A program made the position numbers and the translations under genes. A stretch of DNA of 64,000 nt from Arthrobacter sp. Lineage in GTDB: Bacteria; Actinomycetota; Actinomycetes; Actinomycetales; Micrococcaceae. How positions within the stretch are numbered: position 1 is the first letter of the stretch; the number at the start of each line of letters is the position of its first letter. The notes beneath the pieces are model-generated. The model made no database searches, had not been told where the DNA came from, and saw only the letters and a program-made list of their open reading frames with translations. The stretch is from assembly GCF_031179385.1 (NCBI RefSeq), contig NZ_JAPSHV010000001.1, positions 57,506 through 121,505 of the forward strand, given 5' to 3'. This document shows positions 38,357 through 50,122 of the stretch, piece by piece.

Positions 38357-38517
38357 ACCGTTATCTTAGGCAACCTGCCCCATTTTCTCTCGGTACCGAC
38401 CGGGTCTGCCCATTGGCGATGCCACCTGATTAGATAGATCCAGTCTGGATAGTGCCGGGGTAGCGCCACACGTCCGCCGTCCCGGATTCCACCCGCTCCG
38501 CAGCACCTGGAGGCAGA

Positions 38518-40911
<2,394 letters not shown>

Positions 40912-40973
40912 GGGCCATGCGGGCGATGAATCGGTTGAACAGAAGCTCAGCGCACGGCGGATAACCTAGATGG

Positions 40974-42896
40974 ATGGAGACAACGCGGGCTGTACAGGTG
41001 GCCATTATCGGCGCCGGCCCGCGTGGTATCTCCGTTCTCGAGCGCCTCATCGCGAACTGGCGCGCACAGGCCGAGGTTGATCGTTCCGTCGTCACCGTCC
41101 ACCTGATCGATCCTCACCACCCCGGCCCCGGTCATGTCTGGCGCACCGACCAGTCGCGGCACTTCCTCATGAACACCCCGGCACTGTTTCCCACTGTCGT
41201 GCCGGTCGGTCAGGCCGCCGCCGAACGTGCGCAGTCGCCCGTGCCACTGTCCTTTGACGACTGGCGGCAGCGCATGGACGCGGCTCCTGATGCGCGCCTG
41301 AGCGATGCGGACCGTTCGGAGCTTCGATCGCTCAGCTCGGTGGACTTTCCGAGCAGGGCGATCTATGGGCGATATCTCGAATGGATCTTCTCGTCTTTGA
41401 CGGGCTCGCTGGGGGACGGCTTCGATGTCATCGTGCATTCCTGCGAGGCCCAGCATGTCGAGGCGCTGCCTGCAGGTTTTCGGATCGAACTCAGCGAGGG
41501 CAGCACGGTGGCGAGCGACGCCGTCGTACTGGCTATGGGCCACCTTCCCGCCCAACTCAACCCCGAGCAGGAAGCCCTGCGCGACGGCGCAGCGCGGCTT
41601 GGCCTTCAGTACTGGGCCCCCAACGTGCCGGCCGACGCCGATTGGAACCGGCTCCCGGCCCGCAAGCGTGTCCTGTTCCGCGGGCTCGGCCTGAACTTCT
41701 TCGACATCATCACTCACCTCACGGAAGGCCGTGGCGGCAGATTCGTGACGAGCGGTGAACCCGCGGGCAGGGCGCTGACCTACCAGCCCTCCGGTAGGGA
41801 GCCTCTGGTGATTGCCGCGTCGCGCCGAGGAACTCCGTACCGCGCGAAAGCGAAGCTCGACAGTTATGTTCCACGCAGTGTGCAGCTCCGCTACTGCACG
41901 CTTGAACGCGCCGGCAGCTTCGCAGCGAACGGGATTCAGCCCGGTTTCGACCACGACCTGTGGCCGCTGCTCCACCGGGACGCCGTGTGGGCGTACTACA
42001 GCACGCTGGCCCGGATCTCCGGGCTTCCCGATTCGTTCTGCGCGTCGCTTCGGGACGTGCTCGACGACTCTGACAGGGCCTGGCCACGGCGGTTGGAGGA
42101 TCTTCTTGAGGCAACCGTCCCGCCTGCCGACCGGCTTGATCTCGAAGCGCTGGCACAGCCTTTCGGGAGGCACCGGTTTGCGTCCTCCGACGAGTACAAC
42201 CGGGCGGTGCTGGATTATCTCGAGAAGGACGCGGCCGGCTCCGACCGCGGCGAAGATGACCCTCTGAAGATGGCCATCGGTGCGATGAACGCCGGGCGGT
42301 CCGTCATCAAGCAGGTCGTCGCTGACGGCGGCCTCACTGAGGCCTCCTGGACCGCTGAATTGCGCGGCTGGTTCGAGCCGCTCGTCGAAGGTCTTGCGAG
42401 CGGACCGCCCGCATTGCGGATAGAGCAGTTGGCTGCATTGGCAAGGGCGGGCATCGTACGCTTTGCAGGTCCTGCTCCGCGATTCGAGCTCGACGCCGAA
42501 TCAGGTCGGTTTGCTGTCTCCTCGCCCTGGGTGGATGGAGGCAAGTACGAGGCCGGTGCCCTCGTTGAAGCCATGATGCCCGCCAACCGTGTAACCCAGA
42601 ATCAGACCGTCCTCCTTCGCCGGTTGCTCGAGGACGGGCTTGTTCGTGCGCGAACCACTATGTCCGAAGACGGTGTGCCTGAAGTTTCCCCGGGCCTCGA
42701 CGTGACCAAGCCGCCATACCGTGCGGTGGGCGCGAACGGTCTCGTGCAGGAGAACCTTTTCGTTCTCGGCCTTCAGCTGAGTTCCGTGCAATGGGGAACT
42801 GCGATTGCTGCCGAGGCCGGTGCATCGCTGGATGCCGGGGGCCGGACCCTCCGCGATGCCGATGACATCGCCTTGGCTGTCCTCGGCCGACAGTAG
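40974..42896 (+). CDS. FAD/NAD(P)-binding protein
   Basis: A 640-aa flavoprotein of the FAD-NAD(P)-binding family (Pfam NAD_binding_9). The dinucleotide-binding GAGPRGISVLERL is at residue 13, followed by HLIDPHHPGPGHVWRTDQ and the NTPALFPT segment characteristic of the family. Large uncharacterised middle and C-terminal regions follow. Relatives occur near natural-product and siderophore genes as hydroxylase-like enzymes, but here the only neighbour is the UvrA paralogue. The start at 40974 lacks a clear Shine-Dalgarno and may be leaderless (TAACCT upstream). A perfect hairpin follows the stop. Confidence 0.85.
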   Translation: METTRAVQVAIIGAGPRGISVLERLIANWRAQAEVDRSVVTVHLIDPHHPGPGHVWRTDQSRHFLMNTPALFPTVVPVGQAAAERAQSPVPLSFDDWRQRMDAAPDARLSDADRSELRSLSSVDFPSRAIYGRYLEWIFSSLTGSLGDGFDVIVHSCEAQHVEALPAGFRIELSEGSTVASDAVVLAMGHLPAQLNPEQEALRDGAARLGLQYWAPNVPADADWNRLPARKRVLFRGLGLNFFDIITHLTEGRGGRFVTSGEPAGRALTYQPSGREPLVIAASRRGTPYRAKAKLDSYVPRSVQLRYCTLERAGSFAANGIQPGFDHDLWPLLHRDAVWAYYSTLARISGLPDSFCASLRDVLDDSDRAWPRRLEDLLEATVPPADRLDLEALAQPFGRHRFASSDEYNRAVLDYLEKDAAGSDRGEDDPLKMAIGAMNAGRSVIKQVVADGGLTEASWTAELRGWFEPLVEGLASGPPALRIEQLAALARAGIVRFAGPAPRFELDAESGRFAVSSPWVDGGKYEAGALVEAMMPANRVTQNQTVLLRRLLEDGLVRARTTMSEDGVPEVSPGLDVTKPPYRAVGANGLVQENLFVLGLQLSSVQWGTAIAAEAGASLDAGGRTLRDADDIALAVLGRQ

Positions 42897-42918
42897 CGGG
42901 TATCCCAGATAACAACAA

Positions 42919-42952
42919 GAAGCGCCCCTCCACTGCTGCGAAGGGGCGCTTC
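42919..42952. terminator. Bidirectional terminator between convergent genes
   Basis: GAAGCGCCCCT (42919-42929) and AGGGGCGCTTC (42942-42952) form a perfect 11-bp stem with a 12-nt loop between the FAD protein and the secreted nuclease gene. On the minus strand TTGTTGTTA follows. Confidence 0.85.
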
Positions 42953-42983
42953 CTGTGTGAGTTAGTTCAACGGCGGATGCGTT

Positions 42984-45900
42984 CTAGCCGCGGGCCGCCG
43001 CAAGGCACCTGCGGTATTCCGCCATTGCCTGGCCGTAGCTGTTGGGTTTCTCAGCGCCGGGTCCGCGCTTCGGCTTCACCGGTGCAACGCACGCGTCCTC
43101 CGCAGCCGCTTCCACAGTGACCGGCAGGGTGACGGTAGTGCCGGATTCTTCTGCCACCACAACGATCCTTCCGGGTCCGGCAACTGCTTCCGGAACGGTG
43201 ACGGTAACCTGCGCAGCGCCGCCCGCGACGGGAGTGCTTCCCAACTCGGTGACGTTCCCGTCAGCGTCAACGAAGCTTGTCGACAGGCTGGTGTTAGCCG
43301 GGCTGCCAAGTGAGGTCAGATCCAGCTTCGCAACACTGAAAGTTACGGAGTCACCCGCGGTGACAGTGGCCGGTGCATCCTTCACCACTACGCCCCTACG
43401 GTCGAAGCTCGGCGACAACGGGCTGTTCTGCTCGATGTAGCTGATCCACGCGTCGCGGTCCACCAAACCTGAGTCACGGACGTCGGTTCCCTGCTGGAAG
43501 ACGGTGAAGTTGTCGCCGCCCTGTGCCAGGAAGCTGACCGTACCGATCCGATATTCCGCGGCCGGGTCCAGCGGTGCGCCGTCGATAATCACGGAGGTGA
43601 TGCGGGATCCGGCTGCCAGGTCCGGGTTGTAAGTGTAGGACACGTTGTCGGAGAGACCCAGGGCGAGGAAAGACCTCGATGAGCCTTCCGGCTGCCACTG
43701 CTGCTCCAGCATCGTTGTGAACTGCTCGCCGGTCAGTGTGACGGTCCACAGGTTGTTGACGAAAGGCAAGACGGCGTTCGCTTCGGCGTAGGTGATCACG
43801 CCGTCTTCCCCGTAGTAGAGCTCGTTGCGAAGGCCGCCCGGGTTGATGACGCCTATCTGGGCTCCGCCCCGCTCTGTTGCCGAGAGTGATGCCTTCATGG
43901 AGTCGGCGACGAGATTGCCCAGCGTCGATTCGTTGGTCCGGTCGTCGCGGCCGCCGTTCACAAAAGCGGTTGTGATGTCCGAAGTGACCGAACCCACCGC
44001 ACGGCTGCCGATGACCTCGGCCTCAGCGAGCGCCGCATCGACGATCGCCTTGACCGCGGCGACGCGGGGATAAGTTGCTACGAGGGTGGCCGGGGCCGTG
44101 GCGGTGCGCTTGACGTTCTGCGCGGTGTAGGACTCAACCTCTCCCGTGGCGTTATCCACGGTGAGGGTGATCTGCCCGATGTACTCGCCGTAGGAGCCGG
44201 TCTGAACTACCGGACGGGTTTCACCCTCGACACCGGGAACGGGAGCGTCCCACACATACTGCTTGTGCGTGTGTCCCGTGTAGATAGCATCGACGAGCGG
44301 CGAGGTGCCGGTGACGATATCTGCGAATGCATCGCCCGCGGCGACTTCCTGTTCGAGCGTTGATCCCTCGGCTACGCCGTCTCCAGCGCCCTCGTGGTAC
44401 TCGGCCACGATAACGTCAGCGAGGTCCTGCTCCTCGATCTGCGCAGCGACGCGGTTCACTGCCTCCACGGGATCGCCGAACTCCAGGTCCGCGATGCCGC
44501 CGGGGCTCACGAGCGACGGCGTTTCTTCTGTGACTGCGCCGATAACAGCTACGTCGATCCCTCCCACCTCCACGATCTCGTACTCCTGCATGGCAGGAGT
44601 GGTGGTGCCCTTCTGGTACACGTTCGCACCGAGGTAGGGGAATTCCGCGGCGTCAGCCACCCGCCCGCTCAGGTCGGCGAAGCCGCCGTCGAACTCGTGG
44701 TTGCCCACCGCTGAAGCCCTGAGGCCGAGTGCGTTCAGAACGTCGATCGTAGGCTGATCCTTCGCGACCGAAGAGGCAAAGAGCGAGGCCCCGATGTTGT
44801 CTCCAGCCGAGAGGAACAGGGAGTTCTCCTCGCCGTACTGTGCGCGCAGTTCTTCGACGGTTCCGGCGAACTTCACGGTATTCGCATCGATTCGACCGTG
44901 GAAGTCGTTGATGCCCATGAGGTTGAGCTCCGTAGTGGCCTTAGCGGGCGCCAGGTCCAGCCCGACAATCACCGGATCGTGATCGCTGGCCCTGAACTGA
45001 TTGGGCTCGTAAAGGTTGGTCGCGTTGTAGTTGTAGCGGCTGTACTCCAGCGCCACCGACTCCACCGCGTTGATGTTCCATACGTCTACGCCGGAGACCA
45101 TCGCGTCGGCTTCGGGCGACGCAAGGATGTGATCCAGCGACCCCACAAGGCCGGAGAAAACGTAGGAGTATCCGTCGGTCTTGGCACCCTGGTTGATGTA
45201 ACCGGCGTCGTACAGGACCTGCATGGGATCCTCGGCCGAGTAGGAGTTGAAATCACCGGCGAGGAAGACCTTGTCTGTACCGGCGTCCTTCTTGAGCTGG
45301 TCGGCGAAGGCCACGAGAGCCGTTGCCTGCTCAACGCGGTCCGCGTTGGAAGCGCCCTGGCCATCACCCTGGTCAGCGTTCTCACCGCTGCCTGATCCCT
45401 TCGATTTGAAGTGGTTGGCGATCACAAGGAACTTGGTGGAGTCGTTCCCGCCGGGCAGGTTGAAGGACTGGGCCAGCGGCTTGCGGGCGTTCGAGAACGC
45501 GTCATTGTCATTGAGGATGACCGACTCGCCTACTGCCTCGACCACTGCCTTCTTGTAGATGAAGGCGGTGCGGATGAAGTCCTCATCCTCAAGGGCGGGC
45601 AACTGCTCCGGTGAACGGACGAAGTCCCACACACCGGGAGCGGCCTCGTTCAGTGCGGCGGTCAACGTGGCCAGGGCTTCGTCGCGGTCCTTGCCGAACT
45701 TCGCTGAGTTCTCGATTTCTTCGAGGGAGACGACGTCGGCGCCAAGCCCGTTGATGGCTGCAACGATCTTCGCTTCCTGGCGTTCAAGGTTCTCAGCATT
45801 CGCCGCACCGCGAGCATCGCAGCCTCCACGCACCGTGACCGGATTACCTGCCCGGTCCTCGTAGTAGGTGCACCCGGTGAGCTGGTCACCGGTGGTGGTG

Positions 45901-47462
45901 AAGTAGTTGAGTACGTTGAATGATGCGACCTTGACGTTGCCGCCAACGCTCGCGGGCGATTCGGGACGGGACCCAACAAACGCGACGGGCTGCACTTCGG
46001 CCGAGTTGGCAGCCGTGAGCGCGGTCAGCGGCTGGAACTTCCAGGAGCTGTTGCGGAAGTCAAAGATCACGGGCGAGGTGAAGGTCGCAGACGAGTTGAC
46101 CCGGACCGGTTGCTCCGGCGTGAGGTAGGGCAGCGGTTGGTCCATCGCCGTGCCGCGGAGGAAGTTGGTGGTAGCGCCGTCGTCGAGCTTCACGGCCCGT
46201 GCGGCGTTGTCTGCTGTGACAGCCGTGTTCTCGGGGGTGCCCGGGGGGGCGACCTCCGTAGGCTGGACCAGGGGAGTGTCCCCGGCAGCGAGCGTGATCT
46301 CGCCATACTGGTTCAGCATGTAGTTGTCGGAAACGGTGAAGGCGCCGGGCGGTTGGACGAGCATGCCCTCCAGAGCTTCACGTGCGGCGTCCGTGGCGGG
46401 GTAGGCGACGGACGCCGGCTTGACTGCTTCGGCAGCTTCCGTGAGCTTGGACATGCCACCGGCTGGCACGGTGATCTGCGACAGAGTGAAGTACTCGCCC
46501 GCGGTGCCCGTTACCTCGACGGAATCACCGACGGCAACGTCGCCGACGGTGTCGGGTGAGTAGATAAAGATTCCATCCGAGGCGGAATGGTCCGCTCCAA
46601 GATCTCCGCCTGTTCCGGCGGTCTGGATGTAGTAGCCCTCAAAACCACCGCTGGGGTACGCGGCGGTGACCACACCTCGCGTGGTGACAATTTGGCCGAG
46701 GTAGGGAGTAGCTGTGGAGGTGCCCTGAATCTGGTCGATGGGGATGACCTCGCCGGGCACCGGCGGTTCCGGTTCGGGATCTGGTTCGGGTTCGCTTCCG
46801 GCAGTCCCACCAGCGGCGTTGGTGGGTGTAACGGCGTCCAGAGCAGTGAAATCCGCACGGTTGTTGTCGGTATCGATGCCATCAGCGCGGTTCATCGAGA
46901 GCGTCGTGGCACCGGCTGGGCCTTCCTCAGCAAGCGACTCATAGGTGTTGGAGGTGCCGTAACCGAGCAGGTCAACAACACCGGCGGCGCCGACCACGGA
47001 ACCGACCGGCAGCGGGTTCACGGCCGTAGCCTGATTGGCCAGGATGATAGTGCCGCCCGCCGCAGCGGGATTCAATGCGCCGCTGGCCTGGTCAGGTGCC
47101 GGAAGAGCAGCGCCGTTCCCGGCGTTACTGCCGCCCTGTACAAGGAAGTGGCCGTTCGCAGGGATGGTGCCCTTCAGCGGTACGACGCCGGACGGTGCAG
47201 CTGCCCCCGTCGCCGACCGGTACTGCAGCGACCAGCCGTCGAGGCTCACAGGAGCGTCAGTGGTGTTGAGCAGCTCAACGAACTTGTGGGTGAATGGTGC
47301 GTTGGCACTGCCCCCGTTGACGAATGCCTCATTGATAACGACGCCGGCGCCTGCCTGGGCTTCGACGGATTCTTCTGCGCTGGCTGGCGAGAACGCCAAC
47401 GGCGAGGCTAGCAAGCCCACCGAAAGCGCTGAACACAGCGCGCCCCTCCACGAATTATTCAT
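42984..47462 (-). CDS. Secreted ExeM/NucH-type nuclease fused to a 5'-nucleotidase
   Basis: A 1492-aa exported protein with a 29-residue signal peptide (ending SPASAEE). Domains in order: a lamin-tail domain (about 38-175, VVINEAFVNGGS), an OB-fold-like region (about 235-360), an endonuclease/exonuclease/phosphatase domain from about 505 (VKVASFNVLNYF; NHFKSKG; AGDFNSY; SDHDPV), and a calcineurin-like 5'-nucleotidase from about 846 (GINDFHGRID, GNHEFDGG, TGHTHKQY) with its C-terminal substrate domain. The extracellular DNA cut by the first catalytic module could be hydrolysed to nucleosides and phosphate by the second. GGAG precedes the start. No sortase motif or cell-wall repeat is evident, so it is probably released. 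Confidence 0.93.
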   Translation of the reverse strand: MNNSWRGALCSALSVGLLASPLAFSPASAEESVEAQAGAGVVINEAFVNGGSANAPFTHKFVELLNTTDAPVSLDGWSLQYRSATGAAAPSGVVPLKGTIPANGHFLVQGGSNAGNGAALPAPDQASGALNPAAAGGTIILANQATAVNPLPVGSVVGAAGVVDLLGYGTSNTYESLAEEGPAGATTLSMNRADGIDTDNNRADFTALDAVTPTNAAGGTAGSEPEPDPEPEPPVPGEVIPIDQIQGTSTATPYLGQIVTTRGVVTAAYPSGGFEGYYIQTAGTGGDLGADHSASDGIFIYSPDTVGDVAVGDSVEVTGTAGEYFTLSQITVPAGGMSKLTEAAEAVKPASVAYPATDAAREALEGMLVQPPGAFTVSDNYMLNQYGEITLAAGDTPLVQPTEVAPPGTPENTAVTADNAARAVKLDDGATTNFLRGTAMDQPLPYLTPEQPVRVNSSATFTSPVIFDFRNSSWKFQPLTALTAANSAEVQPVAFVGSRPESPASVGGNVKVASFNVLNYFTTTGDQLTGCTYYEDRAGNPVTVRGGCDARGAANAENLERQEAKIVAAINGLGADVVSLEEIENSAKFGKDRDEALATLTAALNEAAPGVWDFVRSPEQLPALEDEDFIRTAFIYKKAVVEAVGESVILNDNDAFSNARKPLAQSFNLPGGNDSTKFLVIANHFKSKGSGSGENADQGDGQGASNADRVEQATALVAFADQLKKDAGTDKVFLAGDFNSYSAEDPMQVLYDAGYINQGAKTDGYSYVFSGLVGSLDHILASPEADAMVSGVDVWNINAVESVALEYSRYNYNATNLYEPNQFRASDHDPVIVGLDLAPAKATTELNLMGINDFHGRIDANTVKFAGTVEELRAQYGEENSLFLSAGDNIGASLFASSVAKDQPTIDVLNALGLRASAVGNHEFDGGFADLSGRVADAAEFPYLGANVYQKGTTTPAMQEYEIVEVGGIDVAVIGAVTEETPSLVSPGGIADLEFGDPVEAVNRVAAQIEEQDLADVIVAEYHEGAGDGVAEGSTLEQEVAAGDAFADIVTGTSPLVDAIYTGHTHKQYVWDAPVPGVEGETRPVVQTGSYGEYIGQITLTVDNATGEVESYTAQNVKRTATAPATLVATYPRVAAVKAIVDAALAEAEVIGSRAVGSVTSDITTAFVNGGRDDRTNESTLGNLVADSMKASLSATERGGAQIGVINPGGLRNELYYGEDGVITYAEANAVLPFVNNLWTVTLTGEQFTTMLEQQWQPEGSSRSFLALGLSDNVSYTYNPDLAAGSRITSVIIDGAPLDPAAEYRIGTVSFLAQGGDNFTVFQQGTDVRDSGLVDRDAWISYIEQNSPLSPSFDRRGVVVKDAPATVTAGDSVTFSVAKLDLTSLGSPANTSLSTSFVDADGNVTELGSTPVAGGAAQVTVTVPEAVAGPGRIVVVAEESGTTVTLPVTVEAAAEDACVAPVKPKRGPGAEKPNSYGQAMAEYRRCLAAARG

Positions 47463-47780
47463 TCGTACTGTTTCTCCTTGACTTTGGCCGGATTACGGCC
47501 GCGAGTGATGCCCGCGTTCGGCATGGTGCTTCGGCGGAACTGGCCACGAAAGTGACAATAGGATCTGCCGGTGACATTCCGGTCGCGGCAAGCCAACCAC
47601 GCTGTAGTGAACAGGCGGTTACCCCGCGGGGAACAGATCAGCCGGGTAGAGACCATCTACGGCATTTCCCATCGTCGGCCCGGTGGTGACGGACTTCAGC
47701 GCCGCTCCCGCTCACCTGATAGTGATGTGGGACACAGCGGACGCTTTGCACATTCAAACACGAGTGCTTGCTGGTGGAAA
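47463..47780. other. 318-bp intergenic region, no gene recognised
   Basis: The region holds the ribosome-binding site and promoter of the secreted nuclease gene on the minus strand and downstream sequence of the septum-formation-type gene. A near-palindrome centred on CCCCGCGGGG lies at 47622-47631. The open frames inside it have no recognisable similarity and no good start signals. Confidence 0.6.
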
Positions 47781-48302
47781 CTATCTGCGGGAGTCGCGGA
47801 GTGTCTCCGTCGCCGGTGCGCCCCCGGCGTTGCCAACCAGGCACACGACCGTCCGTCCGCCGTCGTCGTCGTTCCATTCCGACTCAACCGGATAAAAGTA
47901 CTGAAGCTCCAGAGATGAGGCGTCGTAGTCGACGCCCACGAATGAGAGGAACTCGGTGCGGCAGAACTCCTGTGCCTGCGCGTCCGCTTCGCCGACACCG
48001 GGGTAGTCGCCCTCCGGCAGTTCCTTGGTGGCGAAGACCTCGAACGCGTGCGGTTCCGTGCACGGGAGCAGTTGGATGGCGGGGTTTGCTGCAGTGCCGG
48101 AGTCGGTCATGCATTCGCCCGCGTGCAGGTCATTGGCAGCGACGTCCGACGTCGTGACCTGTGCGGCTTCCGTGCGTTCCGCTGACGCCGGGCCGGTAGG
48201 CGGCGCGCCGTCGTCGTTCCCTATGGCACAACCGGTGAGAGCTGCCGCCATGATGACCAGGGCAGCGGGCGGGAGCAGGTGCTTCGCGGCGGCGATCGTC
48301 AT
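47781..48302 (-). CDS. Septum formation family lipoprotein
   Basis: A 173-aa lipoprotein. The signal peptide ends in ALTGC, the Cys being the lipidation site. The mature domain contains the pattern GECM...LLPCTEPHAFEVFATKELPEGDYPG and CRTEFLSFVGVDY of the septum-formation (Septum_form) family, exported actinobacterial proteins with unclear roles at the division site or envelope. Conserved cysteines likely form disulphides. ATG 48302 is chosen because GAGGAG lies just upstream. It is a monocistronic unit before tRNA-Ser(UGA). Confidence 0.88.
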   Translation of the reverse strand: MTIAAAKHLLPPAALVIMAAALTGCAIGNDDGAPPTGPASAERTEAAQVTTSDVAANDLHAGECMTDSGTAANPAIQLLPCTEPHAFEVFATKELPEGDYPGVGEADAQAQEFCRTEFLSFVGVDYDASSLELQYFYPVESEWNDDDGGRTVVCLVGNAGGAPATETLRDSRR

Positions 48303-48463
48303 GGAGAAGCTCCTCGTCGTTGCGGGCGTCAGGATCGGCACTTTCCGGAGCCTACCGGATCCTATTGCGGAGGTCCGGGCACGCGGGCGCCCGGGGCGCC
48401 GGCACAGCGATCGGTGCCGATGGCGGGCACGCGAGCAGGCAGGTGGGGGAGCGGTTAAAGCAA

Positions 48464-48493
48464 TTGCACCCCGCCTGTGACAACGGGGTGCAA
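48464..48493 (-). terminator. Intrinsic terminator of tRNA-Ser(UGA)
   Basis: TTGCACCCCG (48464-48473) and CGGGGTGCAA (48484-48493) form a perfect 10-bp stem with a 10-nt loop. On the minus strand it is followed by TTGCTTTAACC. It lies 23 bases past the tRNA. Confidence 0.85.
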
Positions 48494-48516
48494 CTGGTGA
48501 GCCGGCCAGCTCAATG

Positions 48517-48604
48517 CGGAAGGTAAGGGATTCGAACCCTTGAGACGGGGTTACCGCCCACTGGTTTTCAAGACCAGCTCCTTCGGCCGCTCGGACAACC
48601 TTCC
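48517..48604 (-). tRNA. tRNA-Ser (anticodon UGA)
   Basis: An 88-nt class II tRNA on the minus strand: acceptor GGAAGGT/ACCTTCC, anticodon stem-loop CTGGT-CTTGAAA-ACCAG (anticodon TGA), long variable arm, T-arm AGGGTTCGAATCCCT, discriminator G. It reads UCA and other UCN codons. Confidence 0.97.
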
Positions 48605-48696
48605 TCAGGGGAATAGTGTTTCATGCAGAGCAGGCAGCACAAAACTACCGCCAATTGCGCGGAGCTAAGTCAACATGGCAGGTCAGGAAGGAACCG

Positions 48697-49686
48697 ATGA
48701 AAGCCGTAGTACTGCGTAGGTTCGGTGAACCGCAAGTCCTGGAGGTGGCCGAGGTTGAACCACCCCGTCCCCAGGCAGAAGAGGTACTGATCGATGTTGT
48801 CTCGGCCGGGCTGAACCGGGCGGACGTGCAGCAGCGGAAGGGCGTGTACCCGCCTCCTCCGGGAGCTTCCGAGTACCCCGGTCTTGAGGTGTCGGGAAGG
48901 ATTGCCGACGCCGGTGGGTCACATTTCCAGCGGGGTGACGCCGTCGTCGCGCTCCTTGCCGGCGGCGGCTACGCCGAACAGGTAACCGTGCCTGCCGGGC
49001 AGGTACTGCCAGCGCCCGACGGCGTGGATCTGGTGGCCGCCGCGGGCCTGCCCGAAGTAGCGGCAACGGTGTACTCGAACCTGGTACTGACGGCTGGGAT
49101 GGCCGGCGGTGAGACGCTGCTCATCCATGGTGCGTCGGGCGGAATCGGCACCATGGCCATCCAGCTTGCGCGTGCGCTGGGGGTCCGCACCATTGTCACT
49201 GCTGGAACGTCCCAGAAGCTCGACTACGCCCGTAGCCTCGGTGCCGAAGTGTGCATCAACTATCGGGAGCAGGACTTCGTCGCTGAGGTGGATGCGGTGA
49301 CGGGTGGACGGGGTGCGGACGTGATTCTCGACGTCGTCGGCGCCAAGTACCTCAGCCGCAACGTGGAGGCGCTTGCGACAGGCGGCCGCCTCGTTGTCAT
49401 CGGTCTGCAGGGTGGTGCCAAGGCAGAGCTCAACCTCGGTGTTCTCATGGCGAAGCGCGCGTCAGTCACCGGCACTACATTGCGCTCGCGGCCTGTCGAG
49501 GAGAAGTCAGCGATTATGGCCGGGGTTTACAAGCACATCTGGCCGCTAATCACAGAGGGAACCATCTCGATACCTGTCGACCGCACGTTCCCACTCTCCG
49601 ACGTCGTGCAGGCGCACGAGTACTTTGATTCCGGTCAGCACACCGGCAAGATCCTCTTGACGCTGCAGTCCGTTTCAAAACAATAA
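48697..49686 (+). CDS. NAD(P)H:quinone oxidoreductase (PIG3/zeta-crystallin type)
   Basis: A 329-aa zinc-free MDR enzyme. The start MKAVVLRRFGEPQ, the NRADVQQRKGVYPPPPG segment typical of the PIG3 group and the nucleotide motif HGASGGIGTMAIQ are present. It reduces quinones with one or two electrons in the cytoplasm. ATG 48697 is chosen because AGGAAGGA lies directly upstream; the longer frame overlaps the region just after the tRNA. It precedes a small hydrophilic protein gene by 64 bp on the same strand. Confidence 0.93.
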   Translation: MKAVVLRRFGEPQVLEVAEVEPPRPQAEEVLIDVVSAGLNRADVQQRKGVYPPPPGASEYPGLEVSGRIADAGGSHFQRGDAVVALLAGGGYAEQVTVPAGQVLPAPDGVDLVAAAGLPEVAATVYSNLVLTAGMAGGETLLIHGASGGIGTMAIQLARALGVRTIVTAGTSQKLDYARSLGAEVCINYREQDFVAEVDAVTGGRGADVILDVVGAKYLSRNVEALATGGRLVVIGLQGGAKAELNLGVLMAKRASVTGTTLRSRPVEEKSAIMAGVYKHIWPLITEGTISIPVDRTFPLSDVVQAHEYFDSGQHTGKILLTLQSVSKQ

Positions 49687-49750
49687 GTCTGCTTGGTAGA
49701 TTCCGGACGGTGTGACAAGCTAGCATCCACCGAAATTCCAAGGAGGAATC

Positions 49751-49990
49751 ATGGCCAAGCACAGGGCAGACGGCGAGCCGGACAGGGCGGCGCAGGGCAA
49801 GGACGACGAGTCAGGACTTGAGCGCGCTGCTGAGAGCTGGGCGGAGAACCTCGCAGACCAGGTGAACGACGGCGTCAAGAGCAACCCTCAGGACACCGCT
49901 GACGAGGGAGCCGATCCGCGGACAGATACGCACTCCAGCCTCAGCGAAGGTTCCAACTCCCGCGACGGCAGGGACCAACCCTCGCACTGA
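49751..49990 (+). CDS. Small hydrophilic protein of unknown function
   Basis: A 79-aa highly charged protein rich in Asp, Glu, Ser, Gly and Arg, without hydrophobic segments, probably disordered. The central segment LERAAESWAENLADQVNDG may be helical. An excellent ribosome-binding site (AGGAGGAATC) precedes ATG 49751, which supports translation. I do not recognise a family. It stands between quinone reductase and cstA. The composition resembles small stress-related hydrophilins, but this is speculative. Confidence 0.7.
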   Translation: MAKHRADGEPDRAAQGKDDESGLERAAESWAENLADQVNDGVKSNPQDTADEGADPRTDTHSSLSEGSNSRDGRDQPSH

Positions 49991-50122
49991 TACCGCGAGC
50001 CGTTCACCTCATCGTTCCCGCCGCTCAGCGAAGTTTCTTCAGCGCGGGCAGAAAGTTGTGACGCAGCACTCGCTCCCCTGCTACGTTCAGTGAGTTAAGC
50101 CACTCACATACAAGGGAGCACC

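Noticed and set aside
41381..41758. Alternative-frame proteins inside the FAD-binding gene
   Set aside because: They are Arg/Pro/Ala-rich translations typical of shifted frames in high-GC DNA and lie entirely inside a well-supported gene.
47459..47656. Small minus-strand frame in the 47.5 kb gap
   Set aside because: It overlaps the start and ribosome-binding site of the secreted nuclease gene and has no similarity or good start signal.
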